DNA from: Caldilineaceae bacterium
Lineage (GTDB): Bacteria; Chloroflexota; Anaerolineae; Caldilineales; Caldilineaceae
Length of the DNA stretch: 64,000 nt
Direction: 5' to 3'
Assembly: GCA_020846635.1 (NCBI GenBank)
Contig: JADLDO010000023.1
Span: forward strand, 1 to 64,000
A program made the position numbers and the translations under genes. Numbering within the stretch: the stretch's first letter is position 1; each line of letters begins with the position of its first letter. The notes under the pieces are model-generated. The model was not told the origin of the DNA and ran no database searches. It saw only the letters and a program-made list of their open reading frames with translations. Below are positions 8,458 to 16,026 of this stretch, piece after piece.

Positions 8458-9492
8458 CTAATCCTTCACTTCTTTGCCGATGACCAGCATTGTGTCGCCT
8501 TTGGCGATGGGGGCTTGGAAGGGCTGGAGGATGATGTAGCCGCTGCTCGGTGCGTGGATCGCCAGGGGCGCGTCACCCACCCGTTCAAAGTCGTAGAGAT
8601 TGCCTACAAATTGCCCCGCTTCCACCGCGCTACCAACGGGCAATTCCGGTTCAAAGACCCCGGTGATCGGCGCAGGCACATAATCCTCCAGGTCAACCGC
8701 CTCGACCAGCCGCGGTGGATTTTCCCGTTCGGGGGCCACGCGCTGGATTGTGCCAGGCAGGAGGTTGTAATGATGCAGCACATTCTTGATGCCCTGATAT
8801 GCGTGGCGCACCCCGCGCTGATGAACGCCCGATGAATGGCCGAACTCGCCGCCAATCGTCACTTTGCCCAACGCCTCGGCTTCGTCTGTCAACAGACCGC
8901 GTGCCATGCCGCTCGAATAAATATAGACAAAAGGAGTGTCAAAGAGGCTGGCGACCTGTTTCATTTCGGCATATTGCGCCGGGTCGCTGACCAGATGGAA
9001 AGAGGAACAGAGCGCAAACTCGACACCGCGCCCGCCCGCGTGGATGTCTAACACGACCTCAACCAGCGGAAAGACACGGCTGGTGACAAAATGGGCGATG
9101 CGATAGGTGAGGGTGCCGAACGGATCGCCAGGGAAGGCGCGGTTCATATTGACACCATCGCGCGGCGATTCCCGCGTGCCACTGTTACATGCCGGCTGGT
9201 TGAGCCGCGGCATGAGGATCACGCGCCCGCTGATCTGCGCCGGGTCTAGCTCATGCATCAGCCGCCAAACCGCCACCTGCCCCTCGTATTCATTGCCGTG
9301 TGTGCCTCCAAAACAGGCGACCCCCTGGACTCTGCCGCCTCTGTCGTGGTTGGCTGTGCCGTTGATGACTGCCAGCGGCACCAGTGCATTGCCCCACGTG
9401 CCGTCGTAGTGAAAGGCAACCTCATAGAGGGCTTTTCCAGGCCGGTCGAAATCAATCTCGTTATGATCATGGATAGTGATCACGTCGCTCAT
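8458..9492 (-). CDS. M14-family deacylase (succinylglutamate desuccinylase/aspartoacylase/DoeB-like)
   Basis: Zinc-dependent amide hydrolase of about 344 residues in the AstE/AspA group. Zinc ligands are visible in GGTHGNEYEG (His and Glu) and LDIHAGG (His), and a catalytic Glu candidate in GGEFGHSSGV. The C-terminal ~90 residues (PVGSAVEAGQFVGNLYD) resemble the barrel that caps the active site. Starting at ATG 9492 leaves a GGGGAGAGAG-type ribosome binding site just upstream; a longer frame to 9729 would run into the upstream creatininase gene and encodes low-quality sequence. Length and motifs are close to DoeB, the N-acetyl-diaminobutyrate deacetylase of ectoine breakdown, but no other ectoine genes are near. 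It probably works with the creatininase homologues. Confidence 0.85.
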   Translation of the reverse strand: MSDVITIHDHNEIDFDRPGKALYEVAFHYDGTWGNALVPLAVINGTANHDRGGRVQGVACFGGTHGNEYEGQVAVWRLMHELDPAQISGRVILMPRLNQPACNSGTRESPRDGVNMNRAFPGDPFGTLTYRIAHFVTSRVFPLVEVVLDIHAGGRGVEFALCSSFHLVSDPAQYAEMKQVASLFDTPFVYIYSSGMARGLLTDEAEALGKVTIGGEFGHSSGVHQRGVRHAYQGIKNVLHHYNLLPGTIQRVAPERENPPRLVEAVDLEDYVPAPITGVFEPELPVGSAVEAGQFVGNLYDFERVGDAPLAIHAPSSGYIILQPFQAPIAKGDTMLVIGKEVKD

Positions 9493-9536
9493 TAATTTTC
9501 TCTCTCCCCTGTTCCTCTCGGAGTAATGGGATACTT

Positions 9537-10409
9537 TTAGTCCGCCGGTAATGGGCTGGTGGGCGGCGTGGTGTGGTGGTCGCGGCGCTGTGGATCGGGC
9601 CAATCTTGGAAGGCTTCCACAAACTGGAGCAGCCGCAGCGTTGCCTCCTCGACCACGATGCGCCCCTTTTCTGCTGTGCCCAACGTGGCTTGGCCCACGA
9701 CACCCTGGGGCGTATAGGTACTCGTCCACTCTACGACCTTAAGGACGCCGCCACCCGTCAGCAGGTCTACACCGCCGAAGCGGGAGTTTTCGGGGTAGTT
9801 ATACCATGCGATGTTGTCCTCGGCCTTCTCCATCTGCACCTTGTCTGCGCCAAAATGCAGATAGGCGGATGTCTCCAGTTCGCAGGCATGGGCACAGCCG
9901 CCGGGGATACGCGACTCGCGCCAGGTTTTCATATGTTCGGGGTCAACGGTGAGCAGCGATGTCCAGATCAGGCAGGCGCAGAGGGCATCCGTTTCCAGCG
10001 CCACACGCCGCGCCGCCAGGTTGAGCGGCGGCATGTTAGAGCCGTGACCGTCGAAAAGGATGATGCGCTTAAAGCCATGATAGCTAAAGCTCTTGCAGAC
10101 ATCGACGACATAATCGACAAAGGGATTGCGTGGGACATGCATCGTGCCAGGGAAGTCAAAGGCGTGGACATTGAAGCCATAGGGGATGGTCGGCGCGACC
10201 AGGATTTTGTCCGGCGCGCGGCGACCCGCTTCTAGTGCGAAGTTGGTACAGAGGAAGTTGTCCACGTCGATGGGCAGATGATGACCATGCTGCTCGGTGG
10301 AGCCGATGGGCAAGATGATGACTTTGCCCAGTGCGACTGCTTCACGCACTTCAGGCCAGGTTAATTTGGCGTAGAGGTGCTGTTCAGAAACGGATAGGCG
10401 TTGGTTCAT
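9537..10409 (-). CDS. Creatininase-family amidohydrolase, metal site intact
   Basis: Cytoplasmic metal-dependent amidohydrolase of the creatininase family, 290 residues; members open creatinine, formamides or lactams. The metal-binding pattern is complete: GSTEQHGHHLP (Glu and His), the Asp in PIDVDN, FDGHGSN (His) and HACELETS. I chose ATG 10409 because AAGG lies eight bases upstream; the in-frame GTG at 10418 has none. It lies 51 bases downstream of a second family member and 44 bases upstream of the M14 deacylase, so the three are probably co-transcribed. Substrate unknown; creatinine itself is unlikely without other creatine genes. Confidence 0.88.
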   Translation of the reverse strand: MNQRLSVSEQHLYAKLTWPEVREAVALGKVIILPIGSTEQHGHHLPIDVDNFLCTNFALEAGRRAPDKILVAPTIPYGFNVHAFDFPGTMHVPRNPFVDYVVDVCKSFSYHGFKRIILFDGHGSNMPPLNLAARRVALETDALCACLIWTSLLTVDPEHMKTWRESRIPGGCAHACELETSAYLHFGADKVQMEKAEDNIAWYNYPENSRFGGVDLLTGGGVLKVVEWTSTYTPQGVVGQATLGTAEKGRIVVEEATLRLLQFVEAFQDWPDPQRRDHHTTPPTSPLPAD

Positions 10410-10460
10410 GGCGTTCACCTTATCTTGGTTTCTATATCTTGGTTTTATCGGGCAACCGAT

Positions 10461-11336
10461 TCAAGAAACTTCCAGAGGCAGCGGCCCCAATGTTGGTACG
10501 GTGTGGTGGTCAACGCTGGGGCGTTTGGGCCGCTCGTAGAATTCGTCCAGCACAGCGGCGAGATTGTTGGTAGCTTCCTCGAAGATACGCCGCCCTTTCT
10601 CGGCGCTGGCTTTGGTCGGCTGACCCATGACGCCGTTGGGCGAGCGGGCACTGACCCAGCCAGGTAGATAGATCGACCCACCGCCAAAATGATCCTCATA
10701 GACAAAGCTGGCGGCTGTGTTGGAGGGTTGAAAGGTGGGCGTGTAATCCTCGGCGCGTGCCATGTCCACCCCCGCCTCGTCAAGCGCCAGGTAGAGCGAA
10801 GTCTCCAGTTCATCGGCGTGGCTGGCACCGGGGAAGGTCGATTCGCGCCAGGTGGCGTTGAAGCCCGCATTAACCGTCAGCAAACTCGTCCAGGTGACAG
10901 AGCCGCATAAGGCTTGTGTCTCCAGGTTGATCTGGCGACCTACCAACTCCACAAGGTTGTCGTTGGGGCCAAAGCCGTTGAGCAGCAGGATATGGTCAAA
11001 GCCATGATAGGCAAAGCCCTTGACCACCGCCACACAGAGGTCCATAAAGGTGCGGGCGGCAACGCTGACGGTGCCAGGGAAGTCCATTGACTCCAAGTTG
11101 TAGGCGTAGGGGAGGGTGGGCGCGACCAGCACGCGCTTACGCCGTCGTTCGGCAGCGGCTAATGCCAGCGCGGTCACAATCTTCTCGTCTGTGTCCACCG
11201 GCAGGTGTGGCCCGTGTTGCTGGATCGCGCCAATCGGCAGCAGCACCATCTTTTTGAGCGCGGCGGCCTCGTTGATCTCCGACCAGGTCAGATGGTCGTA
11301 GCGAAACTGCTCCTGAACACTCGGTCTGTTGGGCAT
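10461..11336 (-). CDS. Creatininase-family paralogue with altered metal-binding residues
   Basis: Same fold and length (291 residues) as the next gene, sharing LPIG, HLP-V/I-D, LVAPT, DFPGT, YHGF, WTSLLTV and ELETS blocks, so the pair most likely arose by tandem duplication. Two positions that bind metal in the family differ: the usual GSxEQHG is GAIQQHG (Glu to Gln), and the usual GHG is GFGPN (His to Phe). The His of QHG, the downstream Asp and ELETS remain. Loss of two ligands suggests an inactive or altered enzyme, possibly a partner of the intact paralogue. AGGAGG stands eight bases before the ATG, so it is expressed by design and is not a decaying gene. Confidence 0.85.
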   Translation of the reverse strand: MPNRPSVQEQFRYDHLTWSEINEAAALKKMVLLPIGAIQQHGPHLPVDTDEKIVTALALAAAERRRKRVLVAPTLPYAYNLESMDFPGTVSVAARTFMDLCVAVVKGFAYHGFDHILLLNGFGPNDNLVELVGRQINLETQALCGSVTWTSLLTVNAGFNATWRESTFPGASHADELETSLYLALDEAGVDMARAEDYTPTFQPSNTAASFVYEDHFGGGSIYLPGWVSARSPNGVMGQPTKASAEKGRRIFEEATNNLAAVLDEFYERPKRPSVDHHTVPTLGPLPLEVS

Positions 11337-11480
11337 GGGTTCGGCCTCCTGATGGTTGGGTTTGGGAGCCGCGAGAGAGGGTGAGGATGGCGAAGATATG
11401 AATCGCTCATTTGCTGCACTTTGTTACAGCCACATCACAGCCATGTGATTATAGCATAGCTGAATCTCTGCTTCATCTGC

Positions 11481-12290
11481 CTACGACCAAATCCCTCCTG
11501 GATCTTCCGGCAAATACCAATCTCGCACAAAACAGGTGCGAAAACCTACTCGTTCATAAATGGGTTGGGCCGGGCCGTGGTGGACTGCTTGCAGGATGAG
11601 TTGCGCCAATCCCAACTGGCGGGCAACCACCAAGAGGTGGAGCAGCAAGGTGGTGGCGACCCCTTGCCCGCGAAAGGCCGGCAAGGTACCGACATTGTAA
11701 ACGCCACCCTGTCCAGAATGGTGAAAGAGGCTGACCGCACCCGCCGGCTCTCCATCCACCAGAGCCACAAAGTGCAGACCAGCCGCATGGGATAGCACGC
11801 TGCGGAACGAAGCGCCAAAACCGGCGTGGACATGGGCAGGCGCGCGAAAGCTGATGTTATAGCAATCGATATAAGCTTGAATCAGTGAGGCTGACGTGGT
11901 GGGCGTAAGCTGGACAACAGCCACGCCGGTCTGGTCAAGCGTGACCGGCGCTTCTCCTACTATGCAGACCATCCACGCTTCCTCTACTTGTTTCTCATAA
12001 CCTGCTCGCATCAGCATCGCGGGAAAGTCAGATGGGGTTGTGGCCGGATCGAGTTGAAAGGCTGGCGGCGCGGCCAACTGGAGGTAAAAGGCGTTGGCGC
12101 GCTCGATCAACCCGGCTGCTTGCTCCGGCCTGCTGCGCACGAGGGCAACATGGTTGCGAAATGGAATCGGCAGCAGGCGATTGCCGATAAAGGCCGCGCC
12201 AAGCCAATCCTCACGCACGTACTCCGGCCACAGGCTCAGAAATTGGTAGTGGGCCTCACAGAGCGAGACGATGTCATTGGGTTCGCGCAT
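11481..12290 (-). CDS. GNAT-family N-acetyltransferase
   Basis: Cytoplasmic acyl-CoA-dependent acetyltransferase of about 269 residues. The C-terminal GNAT domain shows VALVDGEPAGAVSLF, YNVGTLPAFRGQGVATTLL (the acetyl-CoA pyrophosphate loop R/QxxGxG/A as RGQGVA) and YERVGFR. The N-terminal ~110 residues are a separate, weakly conserved region often seen in two-part GNAT proteins. I chose ATG 12290, 28 bases after the dehydratase gene; an upstream frame to 12377 would overlap that gene. No strong Shine-Dalgarno is visible, so translation may be coupled. The target (amine, sugar amine or antibiotic) cannot be told from sequence. Confidence 0.8.
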   Translation of the reverse strand: MREPNDIVSLCEAHYQFLSLWPEYVREDWLGAAFIGNRLLPIPFRNHVALVRSRPEQAAGLIERANAFYLQLAAPPAFQLDPATTPSDFPAMLMRAGYEKQVEEAWMVCIVGEAPVTLDQTGVAVVQLTPTTSASLIQAYIDCYNISFRAPAHVHAGFGASFRSVLSHAAGLHFVALVDGEPAGAVSLFHHSGQGGVYNVGTLPAFRGQGVATTLLLHLLVVARQLGLAQLILQAVHHGPAQPIYERVGFRTCFVRDWYLPEDPGGIWS

Positions 12291-12318
12291 AAGTAGGGTG
12301 GAGACGAGAGTCCTGTGC

Positions 12319-13437
12319 CTAATAAACCAGCCGCTTGGGAAACCAGATATCTTTAGGGTCGCCAGGGTGGCGTGCAATCACGGCTTCGTCTAGCTCGATG
12401 CCCAGCCCCGGTTTGGTGGGTAACGGGATGTACCCATTCTGGATCTCCAACGGCTCTTTGACGAGATTGCCCGATAGGGTGCGAGTATGCACAGATTCGG
12501 TAATCAGGAAGTTGGGCGTACACGCGGCAAATTGCACAACCGCGGCCAGAGAAACAGGCCCATTGGGATTGTGGGGCGCGACGGTAACGCCACAGGGTTC
12601 GGCCATCGAGGCGATTTTGCGAATCTCCAGGATGCCGCCACAGTGGCAAATATCGGGCTGGATTACATCGACCAGGCGGTCGCGCAACAACGGCCAAAAG
12701 CCCCAGCGTGTGTAATAGCGTTCCCCTGTCGCCAAAGGCACATTCACCTCGGCGCGCACCCGCGCCAGCATCTCATTGGCATCGGAGGGCACAGGCTCCT
12801 CTAGGAACATGATGTCAAACGGCTCCAGCGCCCTGGCAATGCGGATGGCAGCCTGAGGCCCAAAGCGCCAGTGCCCATCGACCGCAATATCGGCGCGGTT
12901 GCCGACAGCCTCGCGCGCAGCGGCAATACAGGCAACGGCAAACGCCAGCCCATCATGGGAAATATCCATGTACTCATCGCCGAAGGGATCGAACTTCATG
13001 CCGGTGAAGCCCAACTGTTCGACTGCTTGAGCGGCTGCTTCGCCACATTCCTCCGGAGTACTGTAAGGCCCAGGCCAGGTGTAGGCGCGGATCGCCTCGC
13101 GCACTGGCCCGCCCCAAAGCCGGTAGACCGGGGTGTTGTAATATTTGCCGGTGATATCCCAGAGCGCCTGCTCGATGCCGCTGATGGCGGTAAAATCCGT
13201 GACACCCTTCCAACAGGAAGTCATGTGCCATTTGCGCCATAGAATCTCAATGTTGCGCGGGTCTTCTCCTACAAAGATGCGCTTCATCTCTTCAATCGCA
13301 CCCAGTACCGACAGTTCTTTGCCCTCCAGCGTGGCTTCGCCTACACCTTCAATGCCTTCGTCGGTAAAGACCTTGACAAAGATATAGTTGCTCACGCCAA
13401 AATCAACCATGTGGGTGGTAATGTCTGTGATCTTCAC
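12319..13437 (-). CDS. Mandelate racemase/muconate lactonizing enzyme family protein, galactonate dehydratase-like
   Basis: Enolase-superfamily enzyme of 372 residues that probably dehydrates an aldonic (sugar) acid to a 2-keto-3-deoxy acid in the cytoplasm. The N-terminal capping domain is followed by the barrel with GMKFDPFG (Lys/Asp of the active site), VDGHWRF (first Mg ligand Asp, with the His typical of the GalD subgroup), EEPVP (second ligand Glu), GERYYTRWGF (third ligand Glu) and APHNPNGP (catalytic His). This set matches galactonate/gluconate dehydratase-like members rather than muconate cycloisomerase. It lies 26 bases from the acetoacetate decarboxylase-like gene, in line with a sugar-acid route. 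Exact sugar acid unknown. Confidence 0.88.
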   Translation of the reverse strand: MKITDITTHMVDFGVSNYIFVKVFTDEGIEGVGEATLEGKELSVLGAIEEMKRIFVGEDPRNIEILWRKWHMTSCWKGVTDFTAISGIEQALWDITGKYYNTPVYRLWGGPVREAIRAYTWPGPYSTPEECGEAAAQAVEQLGFTGMKFDPFGDEYMDISHDGLAFAVACIAAAREAVGNRADIAVDGHWRFGPQAAIRIARALEPFDIMFLEEPVPSDANEMLARVRAEVNVPLATGERYYTRWGFWPLLRDRLVDVIQPDICHCGGILEIRKIASMAEPCGVTVAPHNPNGPVSLAAVVQFAACTPNFLITESVHTRTLSGNLVKEPLEIQNGYIPLPTKPGLGIELDEAVIARHPGDPKDIWFPKRLVY

Positions 13438-13463
13438 GGGCGATTCATTCCGGCTTCTAGAGG

Positions 13464-14207
13464 TTAGGCAAGATAGTCATGGATGACTCGCCCAAAGGGG
13501 AGGGAAAAATCGGTGCGCCAGTAAAAGCCCTGCACAACCTCGCGCACCGGCAGCCGGTAGACAGGAGCCTGTGCATTAGGCCGCAGTTCGACGGTTGCTT
13601 CGCCGCTCCAGCATTCGTGAACATGCACATCGGAGAGTGTGCGCGCCGTCAACTGGCGTATGGCGTCTGTGCCATCGACGCCGGGAACCACCTTGAGATT
13701 GATGTTGGTTCTGAAATCGCCCAGGCGGGCCATGTCGGCGAGCTGCGCCCGCTGTTGCTTATAGGCCATTGTGACGGTGATCACCTCAATACCGTTGCGG
13801 CTGACCGTGCCCACGAAGAGGTCGCCGCGCACTTCTAAGTTGGGTTCGCCCCCCTTTTTGGGTTGACCGTAAATCTCGCGACCTGTTGCCACAGCCCCAT
13901 CGCTTTGCAAGTAGAGATAGGGGGAGTATGCGCCCACAATCTCTGTGCCCGGCAGCCGCACCGGAATCTGCACAGCCGACTCGTAGTACTGCCCGAACCA
14001 GTCGGAGTCATTCATGTGGTAGATATGGATAATCACAAGATCCCCTACCGTCTCTAATGGTGATGGGATCAGCCGCCGGCTGGCTTCTGCGTCTGTGCGA
14101 TAAAAGACGGTCAGAATCTCGGTGTTGCGCATTTCGATTGGAAATTTGGGCACCAGCGGATTATCAAAAGGGGTCTCGAAGGTACGCGAAACATCATCGG
14201 TGATCAT
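13464..14207 (-). CDS. Acetoacetate decarboxylase-family protein
   Basis: About 247 residues of the acetoacetate decarboxylase (ADC) superfamily, cytoplasmic. It shows the family's IHIYHMNDSDW region, AYSPYLYLQSDGAVATGREIYGQPKK, in which the Lys of the PKK motif aligns with the Schiff-base lysine of true ADC, and the C-terminal VVQGFYWRTDF. The family also includes aldolase-dehydratases, so decarboxylation is not certain. Start ATG 14207 is preferred because GGTGGGAG lies just before it; an alternative in-frame ATG at 14240 has a poorer site. It precedes the sugar-acid dehydratase by 26 bases, so the two likely share a pathway on keto-acids. Confidence 0.82.
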   Translation of the reverse strand: MITDDVSRTFETPFDNPLVPKFPIEMRNTEILTVFYRTDAEASRRLIPSPLETVGDLVIIHIYHMNDSDWFGQYYESAVQIPVRLPGTEIVGAYSPYLYLQSDGAVATGREIYGQPKKGGEPNLEVRGDLFVGTVSRNGIEVITVTMAYKQQRAQLADMARLGDFRTNINLKVVPGVDGTDAIRQLTARTLSDVHVHECWSGEATVELRPNAQAPVYRLPVREVVQGFYWRTDFSLPFGRVIHDYLA

Positions 14208-14314
14208 GGTGGATGCTCCCACCTCTCTAGCCGGTTGCATGTCGTGAGAATGAAATTGCGAGAATGATTCGTCCCTGGCCTATTCTCTTTTCGCCATAAA
14301 GGGCTTTTATCACC

Positions 14315-14602
14315 TTACGTAGATTGCCAATCTGCTCCTGCCAGCAAGTTGGCGACAACCAAATCCTCGTCAATGGCGGGCCAATGCAAGCTTAAACCGC
14401 CCGCGCCGATTTCTACCTCTGTGCGCTGCTCTGGCGTCGCTTCTGCCAGCAACGGAAACCAAACTACCGGCACGCTAAGGATACGTCCATCTGTCAATGC
14501 CACATGCATCATATGTTCATCAAACGACACGGCCTGCGCGAGTGCCGTTGTGGGTACAAATGCGCGTCTAAATGTAGTTGCAGGTTTAGTTGAAGTGTTC
14601 AT
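14315..14602 (-). CDS. DUF2442 domain protein
   Basis: About 95 residues with the DUF2442 signature: FDEHMMHVALTDGRILSVPVVWFPLL in the middle and GLSLHWPAIDEDLVVANLLAG at the end. Function unknown. Its ATG at 14602 lies inside the 3' end of the DUF4160 gene (17-base overlap), so translation is probably coupled and the two act together. An earlier in-frame ATG at 14641 would add a cysteine-rich leader unlike the family. DUF4160/DUF2442 neighbours recur across bacteria and have been considered toxin-antitoxin-like, but I know of no firm proof. Confidence 0.8.
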   Translation of the reverse strand: MNTSTKPATTFRRAFVPTTALAQAVSFDEHMMHVALTDGRILSVPVVWFPLLAEATPEQRTEVEIGAGGLSLHWPAIDEDLVVANLLAGADWQST

Positions 14603-14819
14603 ACCATTTCTCAAGGAACAACATCTGATGTTCGAGCACAAGCCTACGTATCTCTGACAGTTCGTAGCTACGAAATCCGTAATTAGCTGCTAAGTCCACA
14701 GGCTCTAACCAAAACTTTGCCCCACGATCACCATCCTTGACATGAATGTGTGCGGGCTCATTCCGCTCGTTGCTAAAGAAGTGAAAGCGATAACGTCCTA
14801 TTCGCAGAACGGTTGGCAT
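14586..14819 (-). CDS. DUF4160 domain protein
   Basis: 77-residue protein with the complete DUF4160 pattern: MPTVLRIGRYRFHFFSNERNEPAHIHV, then GDRGAKFWLEP, then a helical C-terminus ending in LEKWYEHFN. Small, basic and cytoplasmic; function unknown. It overlaps the DUF2442 gene by 17 bases, forming a two-gene cassette inserted between the decarboxylase and an oxidoreductase of the catabolic island, to which it has no obvious metabolic link. This looks like a mobile accessory pair. Confidence 0.85.
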   Translation of the reverse strand: MPTVLRIGRYRFHFFSNERNEPAHIHVKDGDRGAKFWLEPVDLAANYGFRSYELSEIRRLVLEHQMLFLEKWYEHFN

Positions 14820-14899
14820 ATCATCGCAGCCCTCTGGTTACAGTGTGGAGATCAATGTTATGTACATTATAGCATAAGCGTGGTTCGCGCGATAAGCGG

Positions 14900-16000
14900 T
14901 TACGAGTAATACCCCTCCGCGCGCAGCCTATAGAGCGCCGAGTCGCGGGCGACCAGCGGGAAAGTCACGGGCTTGTTGCCCTGGAGTTGCGATTCGTAGA
15001 CGCCCATGACCATCTCCAGCGAGGCGACGCCATCTTCGCCTGGTGAACTGGGGGTACTGCCGCTTTCGATGCACTGCACCAATTCGGCTACCGCATCGAG
15101 GATTGTGCTGGTCGTGGGTACGGATGGGAAGGATTCCGCTTCGAGTTCGTACCATTCGATGATGGGATTCGGTTCGTTGATGCGATCCGTACGGTCTACA
15201 CCGCGCAAAAATTGGTTGCCTGCACTGGAGAGGACGATGACACCCTCTGTACCCTGGATTTGCAGTTCGAAGCGGAAGTAGCGCGTGCGCTCATTGACCA
15301 TCGCCACCGCGCTCAGGCCGGAATTGAGCTCAAAAATGGCGTGGCTGTCATCCTCCACCGGGAAAGGCTGCTGGCGGCGCAGCGCCGTACCCACCACCGA
15401 TTGTGGTTCGCCGCCAAATAGGCGAAAGAGGTCAAAAAGATGGACAGCATCATGGAGCAGCGGGCCTTCCTCGTCTGCCACCCAAGCGGGAAAGGGCTTG
15501 ACTCCCTGGCAAATGCCAAAGAGCGAAACCAAGTCACCAATGGCACCCGCCTCGACCAACGCTTTGGCCTTGCGGTGCGCGGGGTCCCAACGCCGCGAGT
15601 GGTTGACCGAAAGCACACAATTGGCCTCTCGACAGGCCGCGACAATAGCGTCTGCATCCTCCAGGCTCAAGGCCAGCGGCTTTTCGCAGAAGATGCCTTT
15701 GGCTCCCGCCGCCACTGCCGCCTCGACAATGGGCCGGTGCAGCCCTGGGTGGGTGGCGATGCAGACAATATCCAGCTTCTCTGTGGCGAGCATCTCTTGA
15801 TAGTCCAGATAGAGCGCATCAATGCCCCATTGCTTGCCAAAGGCGTGCAGGTGTTCGCTGCCGCGGCTTGCGCCTGCCACCAATTGCGTCTGTGGCAGCA
15901 TTGCCAATGCACCGGCATGGGTGACTGGGGTGGGCGGGTCCGTCTCCCAGAGCGTGCCGATACGCCCGCAGCCCACCAAACCTGCGCGGTAAGTTGTCAT
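14900..16000 (-). CDS. Gfo/Idh/MocA-family NAD(P)-dependent oxidoreductase
   Basis: 366-residue cytoplasmic sugar or sugar-acid dehydrogenase. The Rossmann fold opens with GLVGCGRIG, followed by CIATHPGLH, the family's EKPLALS (Lys of the catalytic site) near residue 100, and HDAVHLFDLFR, the usual histidine-containing helix of the substrate domain. The gene lies 26 bases downstream of the heparinase-like lyase gene and is one of three family members in the island, which fits stepwise oxidation of sugars released by the lyase. The specific sugar cannot be told. No unusual features. Confidence 0.9.
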   Translation of the reverse strand: MTTYRAGLVGCGRIGTLWETDPPTPVTHAGALAMLPQTQLVAGASRGSEHLHAFGKQWGIDALYLDYQEMLATEKLDIVCIATHPGLHRPIVEAAVAAGAKGIFCEKPLALSLEDADAIVAACREANCVLSVNHSRRWDPAHRKAKALVEAGAIGDLVSLFGICQGVKPFPAWVADEEGPLLHDAVHLFDLFRLFGGEPQSVVGTALRRQQPFPVEDDSHAIFELNSGLSAVAMVNERTRYFRFELQIQGTEGVIVLSSAGNQFLRGVDRTDRINEPNPIIEWYELEAESFPSVPTTSTILDAVAELVQCIESGSTPSSPGEDGVASLEMVMGVYESQLQGNKPVTFPLVARDSALYRLRAEGYYS

Positions 16001-16026
16001 AATGGTTTCTCCGTTATGTTGGTTGG

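Noticed and set aside
9493..9729. 79-codon N-terminal extension of the M14 deacylase
   Set aside because: It overlaps the creatininase gene, encodes Arg/Pro/Ala-rich sequence unlike the family, and the internal ATG at 9492 has a good ribosome binding site.
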